Shown piece by piece: positions 1 through 6,022 of a stretch of DNA of 8,808 bases. Within the stretch, counting starts at the first letter, position 1. Every line of letters begins with the position of its first letter. The notes under the pieces are model-generated. The model did no database searches. It had not been told where the DNA came from and saw only the letters and a list, made by a program, of their open reading frames with translations. The position numbers and the translations under genes are program-made. Where the stretch lies: positions 1 to 8,808 of the forward strand of contig URPI01000093.1 in NCBI GenBank assembly GCA_900549705.1, written 5' to 3'. The stretch comes from an uncultured Eubacteriales bacterium (GTDB taxonomy: Bacteria; Bacillota; Clostridia; Oscillospirales; Oscillospiraceae).

Positions 1-48
1 CCGGGGGAAGCCAAGGGGTGCTAACTTTTAGCGTGTACGCTCTACTAC
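1..48 (-). repeat. Left copy of 48-base perfect inverted repeat (palindrome module P)
   Basis: The first 48 bases are the exact reverse complement of 1735-1782. Read on the minus strand the module starts with GTAG (bases 48-45), then AGCGTACACGCT (5-bp stem), GCTAAAAGTTAGC (5-bp stem), and the start of a longer hairpin in CTTGGCTTCCCCC. The window begins inside the element, so its outer half is cut off. It probably continues like the right copy, whose last hairpin is complete at 1768-1794. The two copies point outward from the isomerase gene unit. No protein is encoded here. Confidence 0.9.
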
Positions 49-71
49 AGAGCGTATGCAAATTTACCGCA

Positions 72-106
72 ATAAAAAGCGCCCGTGGCCATTACGACCA
101 CGGACG
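72..106 (-). terminator. Rho-independent terminator of the isomerase gene
   Basis: On the minus strand, CGTCCGTGG (106-98) pairs with CCACGGGCG (88-80) over 9 bp including one G-T pair, around a 9-base loop. It is followed directly by CTTTTTATT (80-72). It starts about 20 bases downstream of the TAA stop at 128-126. This is a classical intrinsic terminator and closes the unit as a single gene. Confidence 0.88.
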
Positions 107-125
107 TTTTGCGTAACCTGTTGAA

Positions 126-1541
126 TTACTGAATCACGGAATTGGCCAGCAGGATGTCGCTGTACTGAACGGTCATGGGGAGCTTAGCGGCAATCTCTTT
201 GGCGGCGGCGGTGGCATTTTCAACCATATAGTCGTTGCGGGCGTACTGCTGCCAGGTTGTCTGGCTGCCGGAGAAGTACATCACATGATAGCCATAGTTG
301 GTCTTGACGATGCCGGTGTCGCCCACCTGACGGGCTGCATCGAAGCACCAATCGTTGAAGGCAGCAACCATTTCACCCTCGGAAACATTCTCATAAAGAC
401 CGCCGTTGGTATTGGAGCCGGGGTCCTCGGAATACTCGTTTGCCAGGGCAGCGAAGGATTCCTCGGTTTTGTCACCGGCCAGGAACTGGTCAAGAATCTC
501 CTGGGCTTTCTTTTCGGAGGCAGCCCAGGCTTCTTCGCTGAATTCCTGGGTAGCCAGGTTAGTGCCGTCTGCGCCCTCGGGGTAGACGAGGATGTGGCGG
601 ACGTTCACCAGCTTTGTGTCCTTGGTGATGCCGCTGGCGGCATAGCCTTCGGCGTGCTCCTCAAAGTAATCATCCAGCTGCTCATCGGTAGGCTCGAAGC
701 CCTGAGCAATCTGGGCGTAGTAGCCGTTTGCCTTGTAGTACAGCTCCATGAAGTAGACGTAATCCTCCAGCTCGGCACCTGCGCCCAGGCTGGAATGGAG
801 CATGGCAATGCCGGACTCGAAGCCATTGGCGGCAGCGGCTTCCTCCAGCTCGGCGGCTGCATTGTCGATGGCGGCGCGCTGCTGCTCGGTAAGCTCAAAG
901 CCGTTGGCATCGGCCTCGGCGGCCATGGCGCGGTAGTTGTTCCAGGAGTTCAGTGCGCCCTCCAGGAAGAACTGCTGCCAGGTGCGTGCTTCCTCCAGAC
1001 CGGAGCACATCTGGGTGTCCAGGGGCTGGGAGACATCCAGGCCAAAGTAGGAGGCGTAAGTGCCGTACTGGCTCATGAAGTTGCGGAACTCCATCCAGTA
1101 GTACACCTGCAGCTGGCCCAGGGTCAGTTCATACTCACCGGCGGTGGCAACAACCTTTTCGCGGGCGGAGACAACAGCCTCGTCCTCGGCGGTGTAGCTG
1201 CCCTTGCAGGTCACGTCATCGGGGTTGCCGTCAGCGGGAACGGTGGGGGCTTCAGTGGGGGCTTCGGTGGCTTCTTCCGTGGCCTCCTCGGCTGTTGCCT
1301 CTGTGGCTTCCTCGGAAGCGGCGACCACACCATCCTCGGCGGCATAGGTGGTGCCCTCCTTTGCGGTGAAGAATGCGCCGATGGCCAGAATCACCAGCGC
1401 CAGCACACCCACGATAATCAGGGCGGCGGAGCCGGGCTTTGCCGCCTTGCTGCCGCTCTCTGCGGCGTTGTCCTTGCCGCAGCTGGGGCAAACAGTGCTG
1501 CCATCGGGCAGCTCTGCATTGCAGAATTTACATTTCTTCAT
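126..1541 (-). CDS. Zinc-ribbon, membrane-anchored PpiC-type peptidyl-prolyl cis-trans isomerase (PrsA/SurA-like foldase)
   Basis: Predicted 471-residue extracytoplasmic foldase that would catalyse cis-trans isomerisation of prolyl bonds in secreted proteins. Seen in order: a zinc ribbon with Cys4/Cys7 and Cys18/Cys21 (CKFC and CPSC knuckles); one hydrophobic segment at about 39-60; an acidic Ala/Glu/Thr/Pro-rich linker at about 62-105; a helical, SurA/PrsA-like region at about 120-300; and a parvulin domain from about 312 to 425 with the hallmarks VNVRHILV, FAALANEYSEDPGS, NGGLY and TNYGYHVMYF. There is no cleavable signal peptide or lipobox, unlike Bacillus PrsA, so the single helix probably anchors it with the zinc ribbon inside and the isomerase outside. 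The start is ATG 1541-1539, with AAAGGA 8 bases upstream. An in-frame ATG at 1727 would add 62 residues translated from repeat DNA and is rejected. It has its own promoter (1585-1613) and terminator. What the zinc ribbon binds is unknown. Confidence 0.9.
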   Translation of the reverse strand: MKKCKFCNAELPDGSTVCPSCGKDNAAESGSKAAKPGSAALIIVGVLALVILAIGAFFTAKEGTTYAAEDGVVAASEEATEATAEEATEEATEAPTEAPTVPADGNPDDVTCKGSYTAEDEAVVSAREKVVATAGEYELTLGQLQVYYWMEFRNFMSQYGTYASYFGLDVSQPLDTQMCSGLEEARTWQQFFLEGALNSWNNYRAMAAEADANGFELTEQQRAAIDNAAAELEEAAAANGFESGIAMLHSSLGAGAELEDYVYFMELYYKANGYYAQIAQGFEPTDEQLDDYFEEHAEGYAASGITKDTKLVNVRHILVYPEGADGTNLATQEFSEEAWAASEKKAQEILDQFLAGDKTEESFAALANEYSEDPGSNTNGGLYENVSEGEMVAAFNDWCFDAARQVGDTGIVKTNYGYHVMYFSGSQTTWQQYARNDYMVENATAAAKEIAAKLPMTVQYSDILLANSVIQ

Positions 1542-1584
1542 GTTGAAAGTCCTTTCAGTGATATTGTTGGAAAATCCTTTGGTT

Positions 1585-1613
1585 AGTTTACCACGTCTGA
1601 CCAATAAAAACAA
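1585..1613 (-). promoter_or_regulatory. SigA-type promoter of the isomerase gene
   Basis: Read on the minus strand: TTGTTT (1613-1608), a 17-base spacer, then TAAACT (1590-1585), about 44 bases before the ATG. The -35 matches consensus at 4 of 6 positions and the -10 at 4 of 6, with optimal spacing. No better candidate is seen between the start codon and the repeats. Confidence 0.6.
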
Positions 1614-1657
1614 GGGGGATTCCGTGAACAAAATAGAAATCGGCGGCAGTATCCCAA

Positions 1658-1678
1658 GGGGCGGATAGCATCCGCCCG
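1658..1678 (+). repeat. REP-like palindrome, type A, copy 1
   Basis: GGGCGGAT-AGC-ATCCGCCC (1659-1677) forms a perfect 8-bp stem with a 3-base loop. The four bases before it are CCAA instead of the GTAG seen in the other type A copies, so this copy has a degenerate foot. It is followed by spacer C (1679-1734) and then the GTAG of module P. Confidence 0.85.
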
Positions 1679-1734
1679 CAAGGTAGCTGCACAGAAGCGG
1701 GCGGTTGAATGGGAGCAGCTTCCCCACTCGACCC
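1679..1734 (+). repeat. Spacer C, copy 1 (joins palindromes A and P)
   Basis: This 56-base stretch resembles 5810-5863. Both contain GCGGTTG followed by a shared GCAGCTTCCCCACT and end just before the next GTAG. In both places it follows a type A palindrome, so A-C is a recurring composite unit in direct orientation. No coding capacity is evident. Confidence 0.7.
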
Positions 1735-1794
1735 GTAGTAGAGCGTACACGCTAAAAGTTAGCACCCCTTGGCTTCCCCCGGGGGGAAGCCAAG
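1735..1794 (+). repeat. Right copy of inverted repeat (palindrome module P), complete
   Basis: Bases 1735-1782 are the perfect reverse complement of 1-48. The module starts with GTAG and holds three consecutive palindromes: AGCGTACACGCT, GCTAAAAGTTAGC, and a 13-bp stem made of CTTGGCTTCCCCC and GGGGGAAGCCAAG (1768-1794, one extra G at the centre). The run of touching palindromes resembles REP/BIME or MITE-type elements rather than an operator. The stretch 1795-1842 after it holds nothing I recognise. Confidence 0.9.
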
Positions 1795-1842
1795 AGACGT
1801 ATCGCCGTTGGCTGTTCATAAATTATTAGTCAGGACAGTCTA

Positions 1843-1906
1843 GTAGGGGCAGATAGCATCCGCCCGCACCCCCGTTTTTTCGCAAGCAACCGGATGAACG
1901 CATACG
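1843..1906 (+). repeat. REP-like palindrome type A, copy 2, with spacer D
   Basis: GTAG foot, then GGGCAGAT-AGC-ATCCGCCC, in which one A/C mismatch breaks the stem. Spacer D follows (1867-1906): a C-rich start, TTTTTTCGCAAGCA, then CCGGATGAACGCATACG. The whole unit is a near-identical inverted copy of 5952-6016 on the other side of the ABC operon. It stops exactly where the 5952-6016 copy continues into palindrome B, so this copy lacks its B partner. Confidence 0.85.
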
Positions 1907-1970
1907 GCGCTTTATGCGCTTTTGGGCGGTGCGAAAATAAAATAATTGGTGTCCAAAAAGGGAAATGTTG

Positions 1971-1999
1971 TTGCAACGGACAAATGTGTATGATACAAT
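1971..1999 (+). promoter_or_regulatory. SigA-type promoter of the ABC exporter operon, with palindromes over both boxes
   Basis: TTGCAA (1971-1976), a 17-base spacer and TACAAT (1994-1999) form a strong vegetative promoter 38 bases before the start codon. The perfect palindrome GTTGCAAC (1969-1976) overlaps the -35 box. The perfect odd palindrome TGTATGATACA (1987-1997) overlaps the -10 box. Either could be an operator: GTTGCAAC is compatible with MarR-type sites and TGTATGATACA with GntR-type sites. No regulator gene lies in the window, so the regulator is unknown. Confidence 0.75.
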
Positions 2000-2037
2000 G
2001 ACAGAAGTTTCTGCGTACAACAAGGAGGGACACAATT

Positions 2038-3819
2038 GTGATATTCGGCAAATACATCAACAAATACTACCTGAAATATGCCCCCAACCTGCTGCTGGGA
2101 CTTTTTGCCCTGTGGGCAGTGGACTATTTGCAGCTGATCATTCCAGAGCTGTATCAGATGGTCATCAACGGCATGAATCAGGGGTATGTGATGGTAGACG
2201 GGGTGCAGCAGGCCTTTGACATGGCGTTCCTGCTGGACAAAATCTGTATGCCCATGGTGGGCGTGGCGGTTGCCATCGTGTTTGGCCGGTTTTTGTGGCG
2301 CGTGTCCATTTTTGGCGCAGCCATTCGGGTGGAGAACAACCTGCGGGATCAGATGTTTGACCATGCCAAAAATCTGAGCCGGGAATACTACCAGCAGAAC
2401 AAGGTGGGCAACCTCATGAGCCTGTTCACCAATGACCTGGATACCGTTCAGGAGTGCTACGGCTGGGGCTTTATGCAGTTTTTTGATGCTCTGATTCTGG
2501 GCGTGATGTCCATGGCAAAAATGTGGAACATGAACCACACCCTGGCTGTTCTCTCCTTGATTCCCATGGGGCTGCTGTTTGCGTGCGCCAGCATTGTGGG
2601 GCGGGTGATGACGAAAAAGTGGGACTATCGCCAGGAATGCTTCTCCCAGCTGTCCGACTTCTCCCAGGAGAGCTTCTCCGGCATCGCGGTCATCAAGGCC
2701 TTTGTAAAGGAGACGCTGGAGCTGTTGGCCTTCAAGAAACTCAATGACGAAAACGAGGCGGCCAACATCGACTTTACCAAGACCTCGGTGCTGATGCGCA
2801 TTATGGTCGGCTCCTTTGTGGAAAGCGTCATGTGCATCATCATTGGCTATGGCAGCTATCTTGTGTACAAGGGAACATTTAATGCCGGTCAGCTCATGGA
2901 GTTTATCGGTTACTTTACTGCCATCGTCTGGCCGATTATGGCGGTGTCTGACCTGATTGACATGACCTCCCGGGGCAAGGCCTCCCTCAAGCGCATCAGC
3001 GAGCTGCTGGACGCAGAGGTAACGGTGAAGGATCGCCCCGGTGTGGGAGAGCTGAAGGACGTAAAAGGCGGGATTGAATTCCGCGATTTAACCTTCCGTT
3101 ATCCCGATGGCGAGCTGGACGAGCTGCACCATGTAAGCTTCACCATCCGCCCCGGCGAGAGCGTTGGCCTGGTGGGCAAGACCGGCGCAGGCAAGACGAC
3201 GCTGGTTGACCTGATTCTGCGTACCTACAATGTGCCGGACGGCACCATCTTTATTGACGGCCAGGATGTCAACAGCGTGTCCATCCATTCCGTTCGGGAA
3301 AACTGCGCCTATGTGCCCCAGGATAATTTCCTGTTTTCCGATACCATTGCCCGAAACATCGCCTTTGGCAACAGTCAGGTGGATATGGGCATGGTGCGCC
3401 ATGCAGCCGTGCTGGCCGATGTGGACGAGAACATTTCCCAGTTCCAGCAGGGCTACGAAACGGTGCTGGGTGAGCGGGGTGTCACCGTCTCCGGCGGCCA
3501 GAAGCAGCGCATTTCCATTGCCCGGGCGCTGATGAAGGATGCCCCCATTTTGATTCTGGACGATTCCGTTTCCGCCGTGGATACCAAGACGGAGCGAGCC
3601 ATCCTGGACAATCTGAAACAGACCCGCCAGGGCAAAACCACCATTTTGATTGCCCACCGGATTTCCACCATCGAGCAGATGGACAAGGTGCTGTTTATCG
3701 ATGGCGGCACGGTGGCCGGCTTCGGTACCCACGAAAGCCTGTATGCGCAAAATGCTGCCTACCGCAAAATGGTGGATTTGCAGCGGCTGGAGGAGGAAGG
3801 AGGAAAGGTCAATGCGTGA
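2038..3819 (+). CDS. Heterodimeric ABC exporter, subunit with degenerate Walker B (BmrC/YheI, MdlA-like)
   Basis: A 593-residue half-transporter: a six-helix exporter membrane domain at about 15-320, then a nucleotide-binding domain at about 345-575. The NBD shows an A-loop Tyr355, Walker A GKTGAGKTT (380-388), Q-loop Gln428, a canonical signature VSGGQKQR (484-491), Walker B ILILDD (504-509) and H-loop His540. The catalytic Glu after Walker B is Asp509, the hallmark of the degenerate-site subunit in heterodimeric exporters such as BmrC, TM287 and MdlA. The start is GTG 2038 with AAGGAGG (2022-2028) at good spacing. Length is normal for the family. The next gene begins inside its last codons. 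The likely role is ATP-driven export of a drug, lipid or peptide; the substrate cannot be read from sequence. Confidence 0.93.
   Translation: MIFGKYINKYYLKYAPNLLLGLFALWAVDYLQLIIPELYQMVINGMNQGYVMVDGVQQAFDMAFLLDKICMPMVGVAVAIVFGRFLWRVSIFGAAIRVENNLRDQMFDHAKNLSREYYQQNKVGNLMSLFTNDLDTVQECYGWGFMQFFDALILGVMSMAKMWNMNHTLAVLSLIPMGLLFACASIVGRVMTKKWDYRQECFSQLSDFSQESFSGIAVIKAFVKETLELLAFKKLNDENEAANIDFTKTSVLMRIMVGSFVESVMCIIIGYGSYLVYKGTFNAGQLMEFIGYFTAIVWPIMAVSDLIDMTSRGKASLKRISELLDAEVTVKDRPGVGELKDVKGGIEFRDLTFRYPDGELDELHHVSFTIRPGESVGLVGKTGAGKTTLVDLILRTYNVPDGTIFIDGQDVNSVSIHSVRENCAYVPQDNFLFSDTIARNIAFGNSQVDMGMVRHAAVLADVDENISQFQQGYETVLGERGVTVSGGQKQRISIARALMKDAPILILDDSVSAVDTKTERAILDNLKQTRQGKTTILIAHRISTIEQMDKVLFIDGGTVAGFGTHESLYAQNAAYRKMVDLQRLEEEGGKVNA
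3797..3803 (+). promoter_or_regulatory. Ribosome binding site deciding the start of the second ABC subunit
   Basis: AAGGAGG lies inside the 3' end of the first ABC gene, 8 bases before ATG 3812-3814. It fixes the downstream start and rules out the upstream in-frame ATG at 3650, which would add 54 residues of out-of-frame sequence. Confidence 0.85.
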
Positions 3820-5701
3820 ATATCTGCCTCTTTTGATTGCCGGTGCGGTAATCGGCGTGTTTACGGTGTTTTTCCTGGTGGCCTACGGAATCCTCAAGTG
3901 CAAGGTCAAGCAGCCCGCCCATGAGCGGAATATGTCCGACCGCTATCTGATTGGCCGCCTGATGCACTATGCAAAGCCTTACACCGGAAAATTCGTCCTG
4001 GTGTTCATCATCATGCTGGTGTCCATCGCTTATGATGTGGTGTCGCCGCTGATTCTCAGCCGGGTGCAGGGCATGATTAAGGTGCCCGGCTTCCAGCTGA
4101 AAAGCCTTTATTCCATGGTGGCGGTGTATGCAGGCATTTTGGTGGTGTCCATGGTGTGTACCTATTTCCAGGCCATGATTTTGCAGGAGGTGGGGCAGAA
4201 GATTCTGACCCAGATTCGCCTGGACACCTTCACCCGCATTGAAAGCCTGTCCCATGAGCAGCTGAACCAGATTCCTGTGGGCAAGCTGGTGACCCGGGTC
4301 AGCAACGACCCCAATTCCATCAGCTACCTGTTCACCAATGTGCTGGTGACGCTGCTGAAAAACACCATGGTCATCATCGGCGTGCTGGGTGCCATGCTGG
4401 TGCTCAACTACGCGCTTACCTTGATGGTGCTGTGCTTTGTGCCCTTTTTAACGCTGTTTACCGTCATCTTCCAGCGGTTCAGCCGGGAGGTACACCGCCG
4501 GGTGAACAACACCCGCACCGATGTGAACACCTACCTGTCCGAGAACCTCTCCGGCATGAAAATCACCCAGGTCTTCAACCGGGAGGACGTGAAGATGGAG
4601 GAATTTTTGGACAAGAGCCGCAAGCTGGCCAAGGCAAAATTCAGCCGCACCCTGGTGTTTGGCATTTTCCGTCCCATGGTGTATATGCTGTTTGTCACCA
4701 GCAACCTGTTCCTTTTTTACATCGGCTGCAAGGGCTGCATTCAGGACGTTACCTTCCTGGGGCAGACCATCACCAGCGAGATTGTGGTGGCATTCTATAT
4801 GTATATTTCCAAATTTTTCAATCCCATTCAGGCGCTGGCCGAGCAGTTTGATATGCTGCAACAGTCCTTTGCCTCCGCCGAGAAGATTTTCACCATTTTG
4901 GACATGGAGCCGGAAATTGTAGATGCGCCGGATGCCATTGAGATGAAGGAAATCAAGGGCGAGATTGAATTTAAGGATGTGTGGTTCGGCTACAAGGAGA
5001 ACGAATGGGTGCTGCAAGGCGTCAGCTTCCATGTTTACCCCAAGCAGACCGTGGCCTTCGTTGGCGCGACCGGCGCGGGCAAAACCACGATTTTGTCCCT
5101 TATCTGCCGGAATTATGACATTCAGAAGGGACAGATTCTCATTGACGGCGTGGACATCCGCAAGATAAAAATTGCGTCTCTGCGCGCCCACTTCGGCCAG
5201 ATGCTGCAAGATGTGTTCCTGTTCTCCGGCGACATCCGCAGCAACATCGTCCTGCACAAGGAAGGCGTGACCGATGACGAGGTGTGGGAGGCCTGCCGGT
5301 ATGTGAACGCGGACAGCTTCATCCGCCGGCTGGATCACGGGCTGGATGAAGTGGTGCGGGAGCGGGGCAACAATTTCTCTGCCGGTCAGCGCCAGCTGCT
5401 GTCCTTCGCCCGGACGATTCTCCACAAGCCCAGCGTGATGATTCTGGATGAGGCAACGGCCAACATCGACACCGAGACGGAAATTCTGATTCAGGATTCC
5501 CTGGAAAAGATGAAGAACATCGGCACCATGCTGATTGTGGCGCACCGCCTGAGCACCATCCAGCACGCCGACAACATCATCCTTCTGTCCCACGGCAAGA
5601 TTCTGGAGCAGGGGACACACCAGGAGCTTCTGCACCTGAAGGGGCGCTATTATCAGCTGTATACCCTCCAGTTCCAAAAGCAGCAGCTGTTGAATACCTG
5701 A
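3812..5701 (+). CDS. Heterodimeric ABC exporter, catalytic subunit with extra N-terminal membrane segment (BmrD/YheH, MdlB-like)
   Basis: A 629-residue partner half-transporter. A hydrophobic segment at about 5-27 precedes a short basic linker and the usual exporter membrane domain (about 48-360). The NBD (about 385-615) shows A-loop Tyr394, Walker A GATGAGKTT (418-426), a non-canonical signature NFSAGQRQ (521-528, FSAGQ in place of LSGGQ), Walker B VMILDE with catalytic Glu547, and H-loop His578. This complements the upstream subunit. Its Walker motifs pair with the partner's canonical signature to make the active ATP site, while its altered signature faces the partner's Asp509 site. The ATG overlaps the upstream stop in ATGCGTGA, so translational coupling is likely. 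About 40 N-terminal residues exceed the usual MdlB-type length and form the extra segment. The substrate is unknown. Confidence 0.93.
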   Translation: MREYLPLLIAGAVIGVFTVFFLVAYGILKCKVKQPAHERNMSDRYLIGRLMHYAKPYTGKFVLVFIIMLVSIAYDVVSPLILSRVQGMIKVPGFQLKSLYSMVAVYAGILVVSMVCTYFQAMILQEVGQKILTQIRLDTFTRIESLSHEQLNQIPVGKLVTRVSNDPNSISYLFTNVLVTLLKNTMVIIGVLGAMLVLNYALTLMVLCFVPFLTLFTVIFQRFSREVHRRVNNTRTDVNTYLSENLSGMKITQVFNREDVKMEEFLDKSRKLAKAKFSRTLVFGIFRPMVYMLFVTSNLFLFYIGCKGCIQDVTFLGQTITSEIVVAFYMYISKFFNPIQALAEQFDMLQQSFASAEKIFTILDMEPEIVDAPDAIEMKEIKGEIEFKDVWFGYKENEWVLQGVSFHVYPKQTVAFVGATGAGKTTILSLICRNYDIQKGQILIDGVDIRKIKIASLRAHFGQMLQDVFLFSGDIRSNIVLHKEGVTDDEVWEACRYVNADSFIRRLDHGLDEVVRERGNNFSAGQRQLLSFARTILHKPSVMILDEATANIDTETEILIQDSLEKMKNIGTMLIVAHRLSTIQHADNIILLSHGKILEQGTHQELLHLKGRYYQLYTLQFQKQQLLNT

Positions 5702-5721
5702 TAAAAGGAATAACGAAAAAG

Positions 5722-5757
5722 AGCAGTGCCGCGGATTTTTCCAGGCACTGCTTTTTT
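5722..5757 (+). terminator. Rho-independent terminator of the ABC operon
   Basis: AGCAGTGCC (5722-5730) pairs perfectly with GGCACTGCT (5744-5752) around a 13-base loop and is followed by a T-run to 5757. It starts 20 bases after the TGA stop. An A-run (5716-5720) on the left gives it weaker bidirectional potential toward the convergent apbE unit. Confidence 0.92.
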
Positions 5758-5785
5758 GGCGCTGCAAGGAGCGTGGGCGCGCCCT

Positions 5786-5809
5786 GTAGGGGCGGATAGA
5801 ATCCGCCCG
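5786..5809 (+). repeat. REP-like palindrome, type A, copy 3
   Basis: GTAG foot (5786-5789), then GGGCGGAT-AGA-ATCCGCCC with a perfect 8-bp stem. The loop differs from the right-edge copy (AGA versus AGC) while the stem is unchanged. It begins 28 bases after the ABC operon terminator and is followed by spacer C. Confidence 0.88.
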
Positions 5810-5863
5810 AGCGTGACGCGGAACAGAGCGGTTGGGAAAGGTAGCAGCTTCCCCACTTGAACC
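5810..5863 (+). repeat. Spacer C, copy 2
   Basis: This 54-base spacer is related to 1679-1734. It shares CAGA, GCGGTTG and GCAGCTTCCCCACT and ends with ACC directly before the GTAG of the next palindrome. The left third has diverged. It links two type A palindromes here, but an A and a P module in the other copy. Confidence 0.7.
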
Positions 5864-5887
5864 GTAGGGGCGGATAGAATCCGCCCG
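5864..5887 (+). repeat. REP-like palindrome, type A, copy 4
   Basis: Identical to copy 3: GTAG followed by GGGCGGAT-AGA-ATCCGCCC and a closing G. Together with copy 3 and spacer C it forms a two-hairpin composite of 102 bases. Confidence 0.88.
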
Positions 5888-5889
5888 CA

Positions 5890-5952
5890 GCACAAAGCAC
5901 CCCTTCGGGGTGCTTGTGTGCCGGGTCGACTGCTAGTCGACCCCTACAGGGG
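5890..5952 (-). repeat. Palindrome type B, copy 1, with long hairpin H
   Basis: Read on the minus strand: CCTGTAGGGG, then the perfect 9-bp hairpin GGGTCGACT-AGC-AGTCGACCC (5943-5923), then hairpin H (5921-5890). H is AGCACCCC/GGGGTGCT extended by several base pairs across one bulged base, around a 3-base loop. The unit is an inverted, near-identical copy of 8754-8808. Type B shares the frame GTAGGGG..CCCG with type A but has an unrelated stem sequence. H has no T-run on either strand, so it is not a standard terminator. Confidence 0.88.
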
Positions 5953-6016
5953 CGTATGCGTTCATCCGGGTGCTTGCGAAAAACCGGGGTTGCGGGCGGA
6001 TTCTATCCGCCTCTAC
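5952..6016 (-). repeat. REP-like palindrome type A, copy 5, with spacer D
   Basis: Read on the minus strand: GTAG (6016-6013), AGGCGGAT-AGA-ATCCGCCC (7 bp paired, outermost A/C mismatch), then spacer D ending in CGCATACGCC, which runs into palindrome B. It starts 6 bases after the apbE stop codon, so apbE transcripts enter the A-D-B composite at once. It is the inverted partner of 1843-1906 and, with 5890-5952, of 8689-8808. Confidence 0.88.
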
Positions 6017-6022
6017 AATCCC

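Noticed and set aside
285..1586. Long plus-strand open frame (433 codons) opposite the isomerase gene
   Set aside because: It is antisense to a gene with clear PpiC motifs, has no ribosome binding site or recognisable motif, and its Gly/Leu/Val-rich composition is what the complementary strand of this gene gives.
1542..1727. Upstream in-frame ATG extending the isomerase by 62 residues
   Set aside because: The extension is translated from palindromic repeat and promoter DNA. The ATG at 1541 has a good ribosome binding site and starts directly before the zinc ribbon.
1907..1924. GCGC-TTTAT-GCGC-TTTT as a small terminator upstream of the ABC promoter
   Set aside because: The stem is only about 4 bp with no gene ending before it on the plus strand; too weak to call.
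4448..5893. Long minus-strand open frame (481 codons) opposite the second ABC gene
   Set aside because: The frame mirrors ABC transporter codons and its start lies in repeat DNA. There is no promoter or ribosome binding site, and the sense strand has all the ABC motifs.
5890..5921. Hairpin H as a rho-independent terminator
   Set aside because: The stem is strong but no T-run follows on either strand, and the same unit recurs at 8790-8808 as part of the repeat family.
5786..6016. CRISPR array in the repeat-rich convergent intergenic region
   Set aside because: The units are palindromes in both orientations with recurring, not unique, spacers. There is no regular period and no cas gene.
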